From contig NZ_CP044532.1 of NCBI RefSeq assembly GCF_026427775.1, positions 620,001 to 684,000 of the forward strand: DNA of 64,000 nucleotides, written 5' to 3'. Below the pieces are notes generated by a model, which worked only from the letters and a program-made list of their open reading frames with translations, searched no databases and was not told the origin of the DNA. Within the stretch, counting starts at the first letter, position 1. Each line of letters begins with the position of its first letter. The stretch is from Arthrobacter sp. CDRTa11. Its GTDB lineage: Bacteria > Actinomycetota > Actinomycetes > Actinomycetales > Micrococcaceae. The position numbers and the translations under genes were made by a program. Below, one piece after another: positions 1-8,329 of this stretch.

Positions 1-2
1 CC

Positions 3-230
3 ATCGAGCTGGTGACCTCGGCACGGGCCATCGATATCCGGGCCCAGCTGTCTGGCGGGGAACTGACCCCGGGACCAGCCGGTGCCGCAGTCATCGCCTC
101 GCTCCGTTCCGTGGTGGAAGGCCCCGGAACCGACCGGTACCTGTCCCCGGAACTTGAAGCGGCTGACCGGCTTGTGGCGTCGGGGGAGGTACGGGCGGCG
201 GCCGAATCCGCCGTCGGGATCCTCGCCTAA
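3..230 (+). CDS. hutH: Histidine ammonia-lyase, C-terminal fragment
   Basis: This is the 3' end of a gene that enters from the left edge; 75 codons are visible before the TAA. The read-through residues IELVTSARAIDIRAQL match the conserved C-terminal region of histidine ammonia-lyase, which removes ammonia from L-histidine to give urocanate, the first step of histidine catabolism. The catalytic MIO loop (Ala-Ser-Gly) lies outside the window, so activity cannot be judged. hutG, which acts later in the same pathway, lies at 13480-14460 on the other strand, so the hut genes here are not one operon. The family call is fairly firm, although only the tail is seen. Confidence 0.8.
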   Translation: MELVTSARAIDIRAQLSGGELTPGPAGAAVIASLRSVVEGPGTDRYLSPELEAADRLVASGEVRAAAESAVGILA

Positions 231-392
231 AAGGGAATAATCTTCAGTCTGGCTTACTATTTTTGCTGCCTCCCGAAATATGTGTCGACACGGTCGGAGA
301 CGGCGCGCGAAGTGTAGTAGAACTGAAGGTGTAGTGAAAGTCACATCAAAGAGGCTGTGGCGCAGAACGTATACAAAGGGGTAGAAGTTCAG

Positions 393-629
393 ATGAAAGC
401 ACGTGGGGCAGTCTTATCGAGGCGCAACGCCCATCCGGCCACCATTTCAGACTGGGGAACCCTCAGTCCTGGAGATCGGGTGGAGATCATCAAGCACGCA
501 CATGTCGTTGCATCGGGTGAAGTGGAAGAAGTGTCAAAGAGCGGAAACGTGCTCTGGCTTGTGCCGGCCAGCCCGTCCGAAAAGCAGCTCTTCCTGAAAT
601 CCGACGGTGTGCAGGTGCGCAGGAGCTAA
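393..629 (+). CDS. Small hypothetical protein
   Basis: A 78-residue protein of unknown function. I chose the ATG at 393 because an AAAGGGG ribosome-binding-like run ends about 11 bases upstream. A GTG at 357 in the same frame would give 90 residues but has GAGG almost touching it. The sequence is basic at the N terminus and then reads like a small beta-rich domain (DWGTLSPGDRVEI, then SGEVEEVSKSGNVLWL). No transmembrane segment or signal peptide is visible. The gene stands alone and is followed by a strong hairpin terminator at 647-711. The regularly alternating strands and the PGDRVEI turn suggest an SH3-like or KOW-like barrel, but that is a guess. Confidence 0.65.
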   Translation: MKARGAVLSRRNAHPATISDWGTLSPGDRVEIIKHAHVVASGEVEEVSKSGNVLWLVPASPSEKQLFLKSDGVQVRRS

Positions 630-646
630 CCCCAAACTGCCGACGC

Positions 647-711
647 AAAGAAGTCCCCGGCGCCGGGCATCCCCCTTGGAGGAGGAAGCCTGGAGCCGGG
701 GACTTCTTTTT
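647..711 (+). terminator. Rho-independent-like terminator after the small gene
   Basis: A perfect 15-bp inverted repeat (AAAGAAGTCCCCGGC at 647-661 and its complement at 695-709) runs into five T residues. The loop is long, about 33 bases. The mirrored A-rich left flank could also serve the convergent gene ending at 765. Confidence 0.75.
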
Positions 712-764
712 GTGCAGTGGTGCCGTAAAAGCAGTGGTGCCGGAACGGCAGGAGGCGGCGGTTC

Positions 765-1022
765 TTAGGCCGCGATGCTCTCGTACGTCTCGCCGAAAGG
801 CACTGAATCATCCAGTGCCACAATGTACCGTCCGGGGTGCAGCCGGGTGACAAGGATGCCGCACGCGGCGTCCTTGGCGGCTGTCTCGATCAGGGTGGCA
901 ACAGCGTTATCCAGGCCTTCGTGCATCTCGTCCGCACTGGAAAAGTGGAGGTCGATGGACGGAAGTTCGGGAGTATCCACTGCCGGCGAACTGGCCACAG
1001 GGCGTTCCAAGGTGGTGGTCAT
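765..1022 (-). CDS. Small hypothetical protein
   Basis: An 85-residue acidic protein starting at ATG 1022, with no signal peptide and no membrane segment. The first 30 residues look disordered (Thr/Pro/Ala/Val-rich). The remainder looks like a compact alpha/beta fold: EMHEGLDNAVATLIETAAKDAACGILVTRLHPGRYIVALDDSVPFG. It lies between the terminator at 647-711 and a sugar importer operon on the same strand, separated from the importer by about 140 bases, so it is probably a separate transcription unit. I do not recognise the family. Third-position GC bias on this strand supports it as a real gene rather than the overlapping frames on the plus strand. Confidence 0.6.
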   Translation of the reverse strand: MTTTLERPVASSPAVDTPELPSIDLHFSSADEMHEGLDNAVATLIETAAKDAACGILVTRLHPGRYIVALDDSVPFGETYESIAA

Positions 1023-1160
1023 AATGGTGAAACTTTCTTCTCATGCGTGCCGGAGTGAGTGTGCCAAGCCTACCGTCACCGGTTTACAAATGTAAGATGT
1101 CTGCTGTTTAGCTGTCCCCGCAGGCCGTTTATTAGGCTATCAGTCGGAACGGTTGCGGGG

Positions 1161-2135
1161 TTATTTCAGGCTGCCCATCGCCACTCCCGAGCGCCAGTAG
1201 CGCTGCATGGCCACCATCAGGATCACCATGGGAATCGTGGCCACCAAGGAGCCGGTAATGACCATCCCCGTGAGGTCCACCGTGGAGTCGGTGCCACGCT
1301 GCAGCCAGGAATACAGCCCCAGCATCACGGGCCATTTGTCCGCTCCGCGCAGGAACACCATGGGACCGAAGAAAGCATTCCAGGAGCCCACGAAGTGCAG
1401 GAGGAAGATGGTGGCGCCGGCTGTGGTCAGCAGGCGGAACGCAATCTGGAAGAAGATCCGGTATTCGCCTGCCCCGTCAATCCGGGCCGCTTCCAGAAGC
1501 TCACTCGGAACAGCACCCTCGGCGTAGATCTTGGCCAGATACACCGCAAACGGGCTGAAGAATGCGGGGATGATCATGGCCCAGATGGTGTCGTAGAGGC
1601 CCATCTGCACAAAGAGCAGGTAGGACGGAATGGTCAGCAGGGCGCCGGGAATCAGGAACGAGCCGATGATAAAGCCCATGGTGGTGCCCTTGCCCCGGAA
1701 GGAGTACATGGCCAGCCCATACCCCGCAGCCAGGGAGACCAGGGTATGGCCGATGGAACCGGCAAACGCATAGAGGGTGGAGTTCCACATCCAGACTCCG
1801 AAGATGCCGTCCTGATAGGTGAAGAGGGAGGACAGGTTGTCGAACAGGCTGAAGTTGGCGAACCACATGGCGTCAGTGGTGTACAGGTCTTCTTTTGTCT
1901 TGGTTGACGAAACAATCAGCCACCATGCGGGACCTATGGAATATAAGGCGAACAGCACCAGGCCGATGATGACAGTAAGACGGGAACCTCCACGCTTGCC
2001 CGACAGTTCGGTGGAGTCAGCGGCCGCTTCTGCTTTTCTTTGCAGCCGCCGTTTTTGGCGGCTGGCCTTGGGTTCCATCTTTGGGGTGTCTTCTTCAGGG
2101 CCGGTTGCCTTGGAGCGGATTGAAGTGAGGGTCAT
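1161..2135 (-). CDS. Sugar ABC transporter permease (MalG/CUT1 type)
   Basis: A 324-residue inner-membrane permease of the binding-protein-dependent carbohydrate importers. After a charged cytoplasmic N terminus (about 45 residues, Lys/Arg-rich) come six hydrophobic segments. The EAA loop that contacts the ATPase reads EAARIDGAGEYRIFFQI. The protein ends GSLK, as many MalG-type permeases do. Its ATG overlaps the stop codon of the upstream permease by four bases (ATGA), indicating translational coupling. It is the last gene of a binding protein-permease-permease set. No ATPase gene follows, so a shared ATPase of the MsiK type is inferred. The substrate is not known. Confidence 0.92.
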   Translation of the reverse strand: MTLTSIRSKATGPEEDTPKMEPKASRQKRRLQRKAEAAADSTELSGKRGGSRLTVIIGLVLFALYSIGPAWWLIVSSTKTKEDLYTTDAMWFANFSLFDNLSSLFTYQDGIFGVWMWNSTLYAFAGSIGHTLVSLAAGYGLAMYSFRGKGTTMGFIIGSFLIPGALLTIPSYLLFVQMGLYDTIWAMIIPAFFSPFAVYLAKIYAEGAVPSELLEAARIDGAGEYRIFFQIAFRLLTTAGATIFLLHFVGSWNAFFGPMVFLRGADKWPVMLGLYSWLQRGTDSTVDLTGMVITGSLVATIPMVILMVAMQRYWRSGVAMGSLK

Positions 2136-3118
2136 GAGTCGACCTTTTTCGTCAGACGGTAGATGAGCACTGAAGCTACCCCCACCACGGCGGCGAGGAT
2201 GATGGACTGGGCGGCCGCGTAGTTGAGGTTTCCAACCTGGAATGCCTGGTTGAAGATCACCATGCTGGGGGTGAAGTCCTTCGTGATGGTTTCCGGAGAG
2301 ATGGACCTGAAGAGCGTCGGCTCAGCGAAGATCTGCAGCGTTCCGATGATTGCGAGCAACCCGGTCAGCACAAGGGATGTCTGAACATAGGGCACCTTGA
2401 TGGAGAGGGCTATTCGAAGCTCGGAAGCCCCGTCAACCCTGGCGGCATCGAAGATCTCCCGCGGCACCGCCTGCAGGGCCCCGTAGAGGATGAGCATGTT
2501 GAAGCCGATGGCGCCCCAAACCGAGAGGTTGCCAATGGACACCCAAATCATTTCGCCGCTGAAGAAGTCAACATCCAGGCCGAAGAATTTCAGGACAGGC
2601 GTCAAAGGGCCCACGATGGGGCTGTAGAGGTAGATCCAGATCATCGTCGCCACAATCCCCGGAATCATGTAGGGCACCAGCAGGATCAGGCGGAACCTGT
2701 TGGCCACGCGCCGTTGTACGGCATCAATGAGCAGGGCAAGCATGAGGCTGACCACTTGCGTCACTGGGACGATGACCACGGCATAGATGCTGACCCGGAG
2801 CATCGATTCCCAAAAAACCGTGTCCACGAGCCCGCGGGCAAAGTTGTCAAAGCCGGCGAAACTGACGGTTGGGGTGCCGAATCCGAGTCCCGTGGTCTTT
2901 GAGGCGTACAGGCTCTGGGCCAGTCCGACTACCACGGGAAGAAGGGTAAAAACGGCGAAGCCAACTACAAACGGCCACGTGAACGAGGCGCCCTTGACCC
3001 GTTGGATGCTGCGCCACGACCAGCGGGGAGACGCGGAGCTTCCTTGTGTCCGTGCCGGCCTGGAAGGCTCCTGCCTTTTGCCGTCTAGGGTTTTACGGAC
3101 TTCTAAACTGGAAGACAT
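2132..3118 (-). CDS. Sugar ABC transporter permease (MalF/CUT1 type)
   Basis: A 328-residue permease partner. A cytoplasmic N terminus of about 45 residues precedes the first membrane segment (FVVGFAVFTLLPVVVGLAQSL). The EAA-type loop is IFDAARVDGASELRIALSIKVP. An AGGAG ribosome-binding site sits six to seven bases before the ATG at 3118. The gene lies 45 bases downstream of the binding-protein gene and overlaps the MalG-type gene, so the three form one operon read from the intergenic operators at 4607-4726. It forms the heterodimeric membrane channel with its neighbour. Confidence 0.92.
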   Translation of the reverse strand: MSSSLEVRKTLDGKRQEPSRPARTQGSSASPRWSWRSIQRVKGASFTWPFVVGFAVFTLLPVVVGLAQSLYASKTTGLGFGTPTVSFAGFDNFARGLVDTVFWESMLRVSIYAVVIVPVTQVVSLMLALLIDAVQRRVANRFRLILLVPYMIPGIVATMIWIYLYSPIVGPLTPVLKFFGLDVDFFSGEMIWVSIGNLSVWGAIGFNMLILYGALQAVPREIFDAARVDGASELRIALSIKVPYVQTSLVLTGLLAIIGTLQIFAEPTLFRSISPETITKDFTPSMVIFNQAFQVGNLNYAAAQSIILAAVVGVASVLIYRLTKKVDS

Positions 3119-3163
3119 CCGCGTCTCCTCTCTGTAGCGGATCTCCGAAGAGAACCGGGGTAG

Positions 3164-4507
3164 TTACTTGCTGACCTCGTACTTGATGCCCTTGGTGTCC
3201 AGGTCCTTGGTGATGAAGGTCTGGACGTTGGCCATGGCCTCCTTCAGGGTGATCTGCTTGGCCATGGCCTTGCCCCACTGGTCCTGCATCTCGGGGAACC
3301 AGGCGTCGTAGTTCGGACCGCGCTCGAACTTGCCAACGGCTGCATTCTGGGCCTTGGCGATGACCTTGCCTACCTCGGCGGCGGGCTGGTCTCCGAAGAT
3401 CTTGTCGGGGACCACGTCGTCGGTGTATTCGGACACGTCAGCCAGGTGGGCGGGAACTCCAATTGCCCCGGTCTTCTTGTTTCTGCCGGCTTCGATGGCT
3501 TCCTTGGAGCTGGCTACCCAATGGACGTATTCGATGGCAGCGGCGGGGTTTTCGCAGCCGACCGGAACGAAGCCGGGATCTGCCATGCCGGAGCTAACAA
3601 ACTCCTTGGCACCCTTGAACTGAGGAACGTCAACTGCTTCCCACTGACCGAGGGAGGTTTTGAAGTTGGTCTGGTATCCGGCCATTGACCACCAGGCGAG
3701 AGGAACCGTGGCAAGCTGGCCACTGTCAAAATAGGAGTACAGGGCCGGCCTGTCCTGGTAGGTCTGGTGGGCTACGAGGTCGTTGTCCACCATCTGCTGG
3801 ATGACGTCCACGGCCTTCATGGTGGCGTCGTCCTGGAGGTTGACTTTCCACTTGTCCCCATCGATCTCGAACCAGCTGGCACCGGCCTGCTGGGACATCT
3901 GCAGGAGTGTTGAGGGGTCTTCTCCGGCGAGGTTCATCACCGTCACACCATGCTTCTTCAGCTCCTTGCCGGTGGTGACAAACTCTTCCCACGTTTTCGG
4001 AACGGCCAGTCCGTACTTCTCATAAACGGCCTTGTTGGCCATCATGAACGTTGCCGAGGGTCCCGCCGGGAAGCCGAAGAACTTGCCCTCAACCTGTGCA
4101 GCCGCCTGCGCGCCCTTGCTGTAAACGTCCTTGATCGGCTCTACGTACTGGGTGATGTCCTGGGCCCAGCCGTTGACCAGCGTGGTGGCCATGGGCCCGA
4201 TGCCCGGCAGGTAGCAGGGGATGTCCTTCTTCGACTCCATGACGTTCCTGAAGTTCGTCTGGGTGGCCTTGAGGCTGGCCTGAAGAACGTAGTTAACCGT
4301 GATCTTGTCCTGGCTCTCGTTGAACGCGGCCACCACGTTCGGGGTGGATTCGGCGTCCCAACCCCAGACATCGATGGTGACCGGGCCGGAGTCGGCTGCG
4401 GGAGCGGCCGCCGGCGTCGGGGCGCCGCCGCAGCCTGCCAGGAGGCCGATTGCTGCGGCCGCTGCCGAGATGGACAGCGCTTTCCGCTTGGTGTTTTTCA
4501 GGCTCAT
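3164..4507 (-). CDS. Sugar ABC transporter substrate-binding lipoprotein
   Basis: A 447-residue extracytoplasmic solute-binding protein of family 1 (the maltose/multiple-sugar type). The start at ATG 4507 is preceded by AAGGAAG at good spacing; an in-frame ATG at 4570 lacks that support and would bury the signal peptide. The N terminus has a Lys/Arg patch, a hydrophobic stretch and the lipobox LLAGC, followed by an Ala/Pro/Gly linker. The mature part opens with VTIDVWGWDAESTPNVVAAFNE, typical of this family. It captures a sugar outside the membrane and delivers it to the two permeases encoded immediately downstream. The operon is probably repressed by a LacI-family protein acting at the palindromes in front of it. 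Confidence 0.92.
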   Translation of the reverse strand: MSLKNTKRKALSISAAAAAIGLLAGCGGAPTPAAAPAADSGPVTIDVWGWDAESTPNVVAAFNESQDKITVNYVLQASLKATQTNFRNVMESKKDIPCYLPGIGPMATTLVNGWAQDITQYVEPIKDVYSKGAQAAAQVEGKFFGFPAGPSATFMMANKAVYEKYGLAVPKTWEEFVTTGKELKKHGVTVMNLAGEDPSTLLQMSQQAGASWFEIDGDKWKVNLQDDATMKAVDVIQQMVDNDLVAHQTYQDRPALYSYFDSGQLATVPLAWWSMAGYQTNFKTSLGQWEAVDVPQFKGAKEFVSSGMADPGFVPVGCENPAAAIEYVHWVASSKEAIEAGRNKKTGAIGVPAHLADVSEYTDDVVPDKIFGDQPAAEVGKVIAKAQNAAVGKFERGPNYDAWFPEMQDQWGKAMAKQITLKEAMANVQTFITKDLDTKGIKYEVSK

Positions 4508-4606
4508 CTGTTCACTTCCTTGTGGTGTTTCTTCGGGTGGAGACTGTCGCGGGATGGTTTTATCCGGCAACTGGCCTGCCGCCTCGCCGCCTACTTGCCT
4601 GCAGCG

Positions 4607-4622
4607 AGGAAAACGTTATCCT
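4607..4622. promoter_or_regulatory. LacI-type operator palindrome 1
   Basis: AGGAAAACGTTATCCT is a near-perfect 16-bp palindrome with a central CG, the usual form of LacI-family operators. It lies 100 bases upstream of the binding-protein start at 4507. A matching site lies at 4711-4726. Confidence 0.6.
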
Positions 4623-4710
4623 TGCCGCTGATACTGTCACGTGATGGCCCCCACATTCAAGACCTGAAGCCGAGTTTCTTTTCCTGCCAGGCGTCATTCG
4701 CCCACTATTT

Positions 4711-4726
4711 AGGAAATCGTTATCCT
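4711..4726. promoter_or_regulatory. LacI-type operator palindrome 2
   Basis: AGGAAATCGTTATCCT matches the site at 4607-4622 in all but one base. The two sites are 104 bp apart, about ten helical turns, which would allow looping. This one is nearer the divergent SDR gene at 4854. Confidence 0.6.
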
Positions 4727-4853
4727 TGTGGGTTGCCAAGGATGGCCGGCGGCAGGAACAGGGGGAAACTTCGTAGCCTTCCCCTCTTGATCACCCGTCA
4801 TCCTTCGAAGCACCATCAAAGGGGAACCGTCCAAGTCAAGAGAGGGCAGGCGC

Positions 4854-5609
4854 ATGACCGAGCTGCAGGGCCTGGTGGCCATCGTGACCGGAGGGTCCTC
4901 CGGCATCGGCGATGCCGTCGTCCGGCGGTTTCAGGCGCTCGGCGCCGAAGTGGCGGCCCTGGACCGCCACCCTGGCCGGTCCGCCCCCGGCGCTTTCCAT
5001 GCCGTTTGTGACGTGGGCGACGACGCCTCCGTCCATGCCGCCGTCGGCTCCGTCGTCGCGGAGTTCGGCCGGCTGGACATTGTGGTGAACAACGCTGGCG
5101 TGGGCGCCCAGGGCACCGTGGAGGACAACACTGATGACGAGTGGCACAGGGTGTGGGACGTTAATGTCGTTGGGATGGCCCGGGTCAGCAGGGCGGCGCT
5201 TCCGGCGCTGCGGCAGTCAGCCTCCGCTGCCATCGTGAACATCTGTTCGGTGGCGGCTACGGTGGGCCTTCCCCAACGGGCACTGTACTCAGCCACGAAG
5301 GGCGCCGTGCTGTCCCTGACCCGGGCCATGGCAGCGGATCACCTCCGCGAAGGGATCCGGGTGAACTGCGTCAATCCCGGCACCGCGGATACACCCTGGA
5401 TCTCCCGGCTCCTGGACTCTGCCCCGGATCCCGCTGTGGAGCGCGCCGCCCTTGAAGCCCGCCAGCCGCACGGCCGGTTGGTGTCGGCGGATGAGGTGGC
5501 CGGGGCTGTTGCGTACCTCGCCAGCCCGCAGTCCGGCTCCACCACCGGTACATCAATAACGGTCGACGGCGGCATGCAGGCCCTGCGGTTGCGCGCGCTT
5601 CCGCATTAA
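4854..5609 (+). CDS. SDR-family NAD(P)-dependent oxidoreductase
   Basis: A 251-residue classical short-chain dehydrogenase. The cofactor motif TGGSSGIG is at residues 12-19, NNAG at 79-82, the structural Asn at 104, and the catalytic Ser132, Tyr145 and Lys149 (YSATK) are all present. The C terminus has the usual GTSITVDGG. The ATG at 4854 follows GAGAGGGCAGG. It diverges from the sugar importer and shares the operator-bearing interval with it, so it probably oxidises the imported sugar or a derived acid, as SDR enzymes do in non-phosphorylating deoxy-sugar pathways. That role is inferred from context; the sequence alone does not give the substrate. Confidence 0.9.
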   Translation: MTELQGLVAIVTGGSSGIGDAVVRRFQALGAEVAALDRHPGRSAPGAFHAVCDVGDDASVHAAVGSVVAEFGRLDIVVNNAGVGAQGTVEDNTDDEWHRVWDVNVVGMARVSRAALPALRQSASAAIVNICSVAATVGLPQRALYSATKGAVLSLTRAMAADHLREGIRVNCVNPGTADTPWISRLLDSAPDPAVERAALEARQPHGRLVSADEVAGAVAYLASPQSGSTTGTSITVDGGMQALRLRALPH

Positions 5610-5621
5610 TGAAGTTGCCTG

Positions 5622-5691
5622 ACACAAAAAATCCGAGGCTTGTCCGCAGAACCGCGCCGTGAAGGCGGGGAACCGCGGACAAGCCCCGGAT
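5622..5691. terminator. Terminator between convergent SDR and usp genes
   Basis: GGCTTGTCCGC (5637-5647) pairs with GCGGACAAGCC (5675-5685), with further pairing outside (ATCC/GGAT). On the minus strand the hairpin is followed by TTTTTT (5630-5625), so it best fits a rho-independent terminator for the Usp gene. It can also stop transcripts of the SDR gene. Confidence 0.75.
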
Positions 5692-5709
5692 TAGTCGGAG
5701 CGGGCGGAC

Positions 5710-6102
5710 CTAACTGGCCTTGACCGCCAATACCGGGCAGTCCGCCTCCAGCAAAATGCGCTGCGACGTGCTGCCCATGATCAGCTTGCCCACCGGCGTG
5801 CGGCGGCGCAGGCCGATCACAATCAGATCGGCATTGTGCTCCTCCGCGGCATCGAGGACCTCCGCTGCCGCGTCATGCCCACGGACCGGCTGCTTGATCA
5901 CGTGGTCTATTCCCTGGGTTGCCAGTCGGTCCTCGATGCTCTGGATCTCCGGCTCCTGGGCGTATCTGTTGTCCACCAGGGCATCGCCCTTGGACGAATT
6001 GATGACCAGCAGGGTGGTGCTGTTTTTCCGGGCCTCCAGAATGGCCTGGGTCAGCGCCGCTTCGCCCTCTGGTGTGGGGACGTATCCCACCACGATCGTC
6101 AT
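5710..6102 (-). CDS. Universal stress protein (UspA family)
   Basis: A 130-residue single-domain Usp protein. It opens MTIVVGYVPTPEGEAAL and closes with the ATP-binding stretch VIGLRRRTPVGKLIMGSTSQ, which follows the G-2X-G-9X-G(S/T) pattern with Arg-rich replacements in the first part (GLRRRTPVG). The family binds ATP and is induced by starvation or stress. An AAGGAG ribosome-binding site lies seven bases before the ATG. It is a single-gene unit, bounded by a terminator on the 3' side and by a heptamer repeat (6114-6155) just upstream of the ribosome-binding site, which could affect its promoter or leader. Confidence 0.9.
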   Translation of the reverse strand: MTIVVGYVPTPEGEAALTQAILEARKNSTTLLVINSSKGDALVDNRYAQEPEIQSIEDRLATQGIDHVIKQPVRGHDAAAEVLDAAEEHNADLIVIGLRRRTPVGKLIMGSTSQRILLEADCPVLAVKAS

Positions 6103-6113
6103 GGTTGCTCCTT

Positions 6114-6155
6114 GTGGTCAGTGGTCAGTGGTCAGTGGTAAGTGGTCTGTGGTTT
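6114..6155. repeat. Six tandem copies of a GTGGTCA-type heptamer
   Basis: Three perfect GTGGTCA units (6114-6134) are followed by GTGGTAA, GTGGTCT and GTGGTTT. The array lies between the 5' end of usp (6102) and the 3' end of tctA (6204). A 7-bp period in non-coding DNA is prone to slippage. Confidence 0.85.
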
Positions 6156-6203
6156 GGACTGTTGTTTCCTCCCACGAAGGCGGGAGGCTGGGGCCCGGAC
6201 GTA

Positions 6204-7817
6204 CTAGCCGCCGTCGCCCCCGTCACCGCCATCGCCGCCACCGTCGCCGCTGTGGTGTGTGTCCGCCCGGCGGCCGCTGGCCACGTCCGTCGGCTCGTTT
6301 CCGCGGGTGGCGTTTGCGGACAGGAGGGGAGCCGGGCGGTTGCGGCGGTACAGCTTGAACAGCAGCGGCCAGGCCAGGATGATCGCGATGAGGATGTAGG
6401 TGCCCACGGCAATCGGCTCGCTCCACAGGCCGGCGGGGTCACCGGCGCTGAGCTGCAGGCTCTTGCGCAGCTGGCCTTCGATCCGCGGCCCAAGGATAAC
6501 GCCGAGGATAAGCGGCAGCACGGGGAGGCCGAAGCGGCGCATCATGAATCCCAACGCGCCGAGGGCCAGCAGGAGCACCAGGTCGAACGCCTGCAGGTTC
6601 ACCGAATAGGCGCCCAGCGTGGCGAAGAAGAGGATGCCTGCGTAGAGGTAGGGCCGGGGGAGCTGCAGGAGCTTGGCCCACAGCGGCGCGAGCGGAAGGT
6701 TGATCAGCAGCAGCAGGAAGTTGCCGATGAAGAGGCTCGCGATCAGTGCCCAGACCAGGGGTCCCTCGTTGGAGAACAGCAGGGGTCCTGGCTGGATGCC
6801 GTAGGACGTAAAGGCTGCCAGCATCACGGCAGCCGTGGCGTTGGTGGGCAGGCCCAGGGCCAGCAGCGGGGTCATGGTGCCGGCGGCCGCAGCGTTGTTG
6901 GCTGCCTCCGGCCCGGCCACACCCTCGATGGCGCCCTTGCCGAACTCTTCGGGGTGCTTGCTGAGGCGTTTCTCCGTGACATACGACAGGAACGTGGGGA
7001 TCTCGGCGCCGCCGGCCGGAAGTGCACCGAACGGGAAGCCGTAGGCCGTTCCGCGGAGCCAGGGCTTCCAGGACCGCTTCCAGTCCTGTTTGCCCATCCA
7101 GGGACGTCCCACCGGGATGATCTGCAGCGGGTTGCGGCGCAGGTGCGCGGCAACCCAAAGTGCCTCGCCCACCGCGAAGATGGCCACTGCCACCACCACG
7201 ATGTCCAGGCCGTCAGCCAGCAGTGGCTGGCCGAAGGTGAGGCGCCGCTGGCCCGTCACGGAATCCATGCCGATCAGGCCGATCGCCAGCCCCAGGCCCA
7301 GGGAGGCGAAGCCCCTCAGGCGGGATGAGCCAAGGACGGCGGTCACCGCCAGGAGGGCGAGCACCATGATGGCAAAGTAGCTGGGCGCTCCGAGGCTGAC
7401 GGCGAACTCCACCACAATGGGTGCGCAGACGGCGAGCAGAGCGGTGCCGATGGTGCCGGCAACGAATGAGCCGATGGCCGCCGTCGCCAGGGCCTGGGCG
7501 GCCCTGCCGGCTTTGGCCATCCTGTTGCCTTCGATGGCCGTCACCACTGACGACGATTCGCCCGGTGTGTTGAGCAGGATGGAGGTGGTGGAGCCGCCGT
7601 ACATGCCGCCGTAGTAGATGCCGGCGAACATAATAAACGCGCTGGTGGGTTCCAGGGCATACGTGACCGGGAGCAGCAAGGCCACCGTCATGGCCGGGCC
7701 CAGGCCCGGGAGGACGCCGACGGCGGTGCCCAGCAGCACACCGATGACCGCGTAGAGGAAATTCATGGGGGTCAGGGCGGTGGCAAAGCCGTCCATGAGG
7801 GAGGAGAAGACGTCCAT
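6204..7817 (-). CDS. tctA: Tripartite tricarboxylate transporter permease TctA
   Basis: A 537-residue polytopic membrane protein, the large subunit of the TTT (tctCBA) secondary transporters for citrate-like tricarboxylates. Family hallmarks are the early [21 protein letters not shown] segment, [18 protein letters not shown], and the later [17 protein letters not shown] repeat of that motif. Its ATG shares one base with the tctB stop (ATGA). The extreme C terminus is unusual: after a normal cytoplasmic tail it ends in a run of Gly-Asp-Gly-Gly units encoded by a 9-bp repeat. The gene is last in the tctC-tctB-tctA operon, which diverges from a CitA/CitB-like two-component system that probably controls it. 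Confidence 0.95.
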   Translation of the reverse strand: MDVFSSLMDGFATALTPMNFLYAVIGVLLGTAVGVLPGLGPAMTVALLLPVTYALEPTSAFIMFAGIYYGGMYGGSTTSILLNTPGESSSVVTAIEGNRMAKAGRAAQALATAAIGSFVAGTIGTALLAVCAPIVVEFAVSLGAPSYFAIMVLALLAVTAVLGSSRLRGFASLGLGLAIGLIGMDSVTGQRRLTFGQPLLADGLDIVVVAVAIFAVGEALWVAAHLRRNPLQIIPVGRPWMGKQDWKRSWKPWLRGTAYGFPFGALPAGGAEIPTFLSYVTEKRLSKHPEEFGKGAIEGVAGPEAANNAAAAGTMTPLLALGLPTNATAAVMLAAFTSYGIQPGPLLFSNEGPLVWALIASLFIGNFLLLLINLPLAPLWAKLLQLPRPYLYAGILFFATLGAYSVNLQAFDLVLLLALGALGFMMRRFGLPVLPLILGVILGPRIEGQLRKSLQLSAGDPAGLWSEPIAVGTYILIAIILAWPLLFKLYRRNRPAPLLSANATRGNEPTDVASGRRADTHHSGDGGGDGGDGGDGG

Positions 7818-8329
7818 CAGAGAATCCCTTTCAGGAGGCCTGCGGGCAGCGGAATACCGAGGCCCAGGTAGAAGCCGTAAAAGGTGATCACGGAGAGGGC
7901 CAGGGAAATGATGCCGTCACGCACGTAGTGCCGGCTCCCCAGTGCCCAGGCGCTGCCCCAGAACAGGATGGTCCCGGAGATCACCCAGCCTGCCAGGTCG
8001 ATCAGCAGGATGTTGGCCACGAAAGCTCCCACCAGCGGCAGGACCGTCTTCCAGTCGGCCGGGTGGGTCAGGTCCACGTCCTCGCCGCCTTCTGCTTCGC
8101 CCTGTCCGCCGCGCAGCACGTTGATGGCCAACAGCACTGCACAGACGATCAGCATGGCGGACACGATGTACGGCAGGGTCTTGGGTCCCACCGGATCCGA
8201 CTGCGAGTACGGGGTTACCAGGGCGATGGCGTCCAGCAGGACCAGGACGCCCACCACTCCGAGCAGGAGGGCTACCCCCAGCTCGGAGCGGCCTTTGAGC
8301 CTGGAGGCCAAAGTTGGGGAGGAGCTCAC
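7817..8329 (-). CDS. tctB: Tripartite tricarboxylate transporter small subunit TctB
   Basis: A 170-residue protein with four predicted membrane segments ([43 protein letters not shown], and two in the C-terminal half around [28 protein letters not shown]). This layout is typical of TctB, the small membrane subunit that works with TctA. A short acidic loop ([11 protein letters not shown]) separates the two hairpins. It overlaps tctC by four bases and tctA by one, so the three genes are translationally coupled. Its exact role in transport is not settled in the family. Confidence 0.92.
   Translation of the reverse strand: MSSSPTLASRLKGRSELGVALLLGVVGVLVLLDAIALVTPYSQSDPVGPKTLPYIVSAMLIVCAVLLAINVLRGGQGEAEGGEDVDLTHPADWKTVLPLVGAFVANILLIDLAGWVISGTILFWGSAWALGSRHYVRDGIISLALSVITFYGFYLGLGIPLPAGLLKGIL

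Noticed and set aside
6114..6155. CRISPR-like repeats
   Set aside because: The units are 7 bp and directly adjoining, with no spacers and no cas genes. The other tandem repeats in the window fail for the same reasons.
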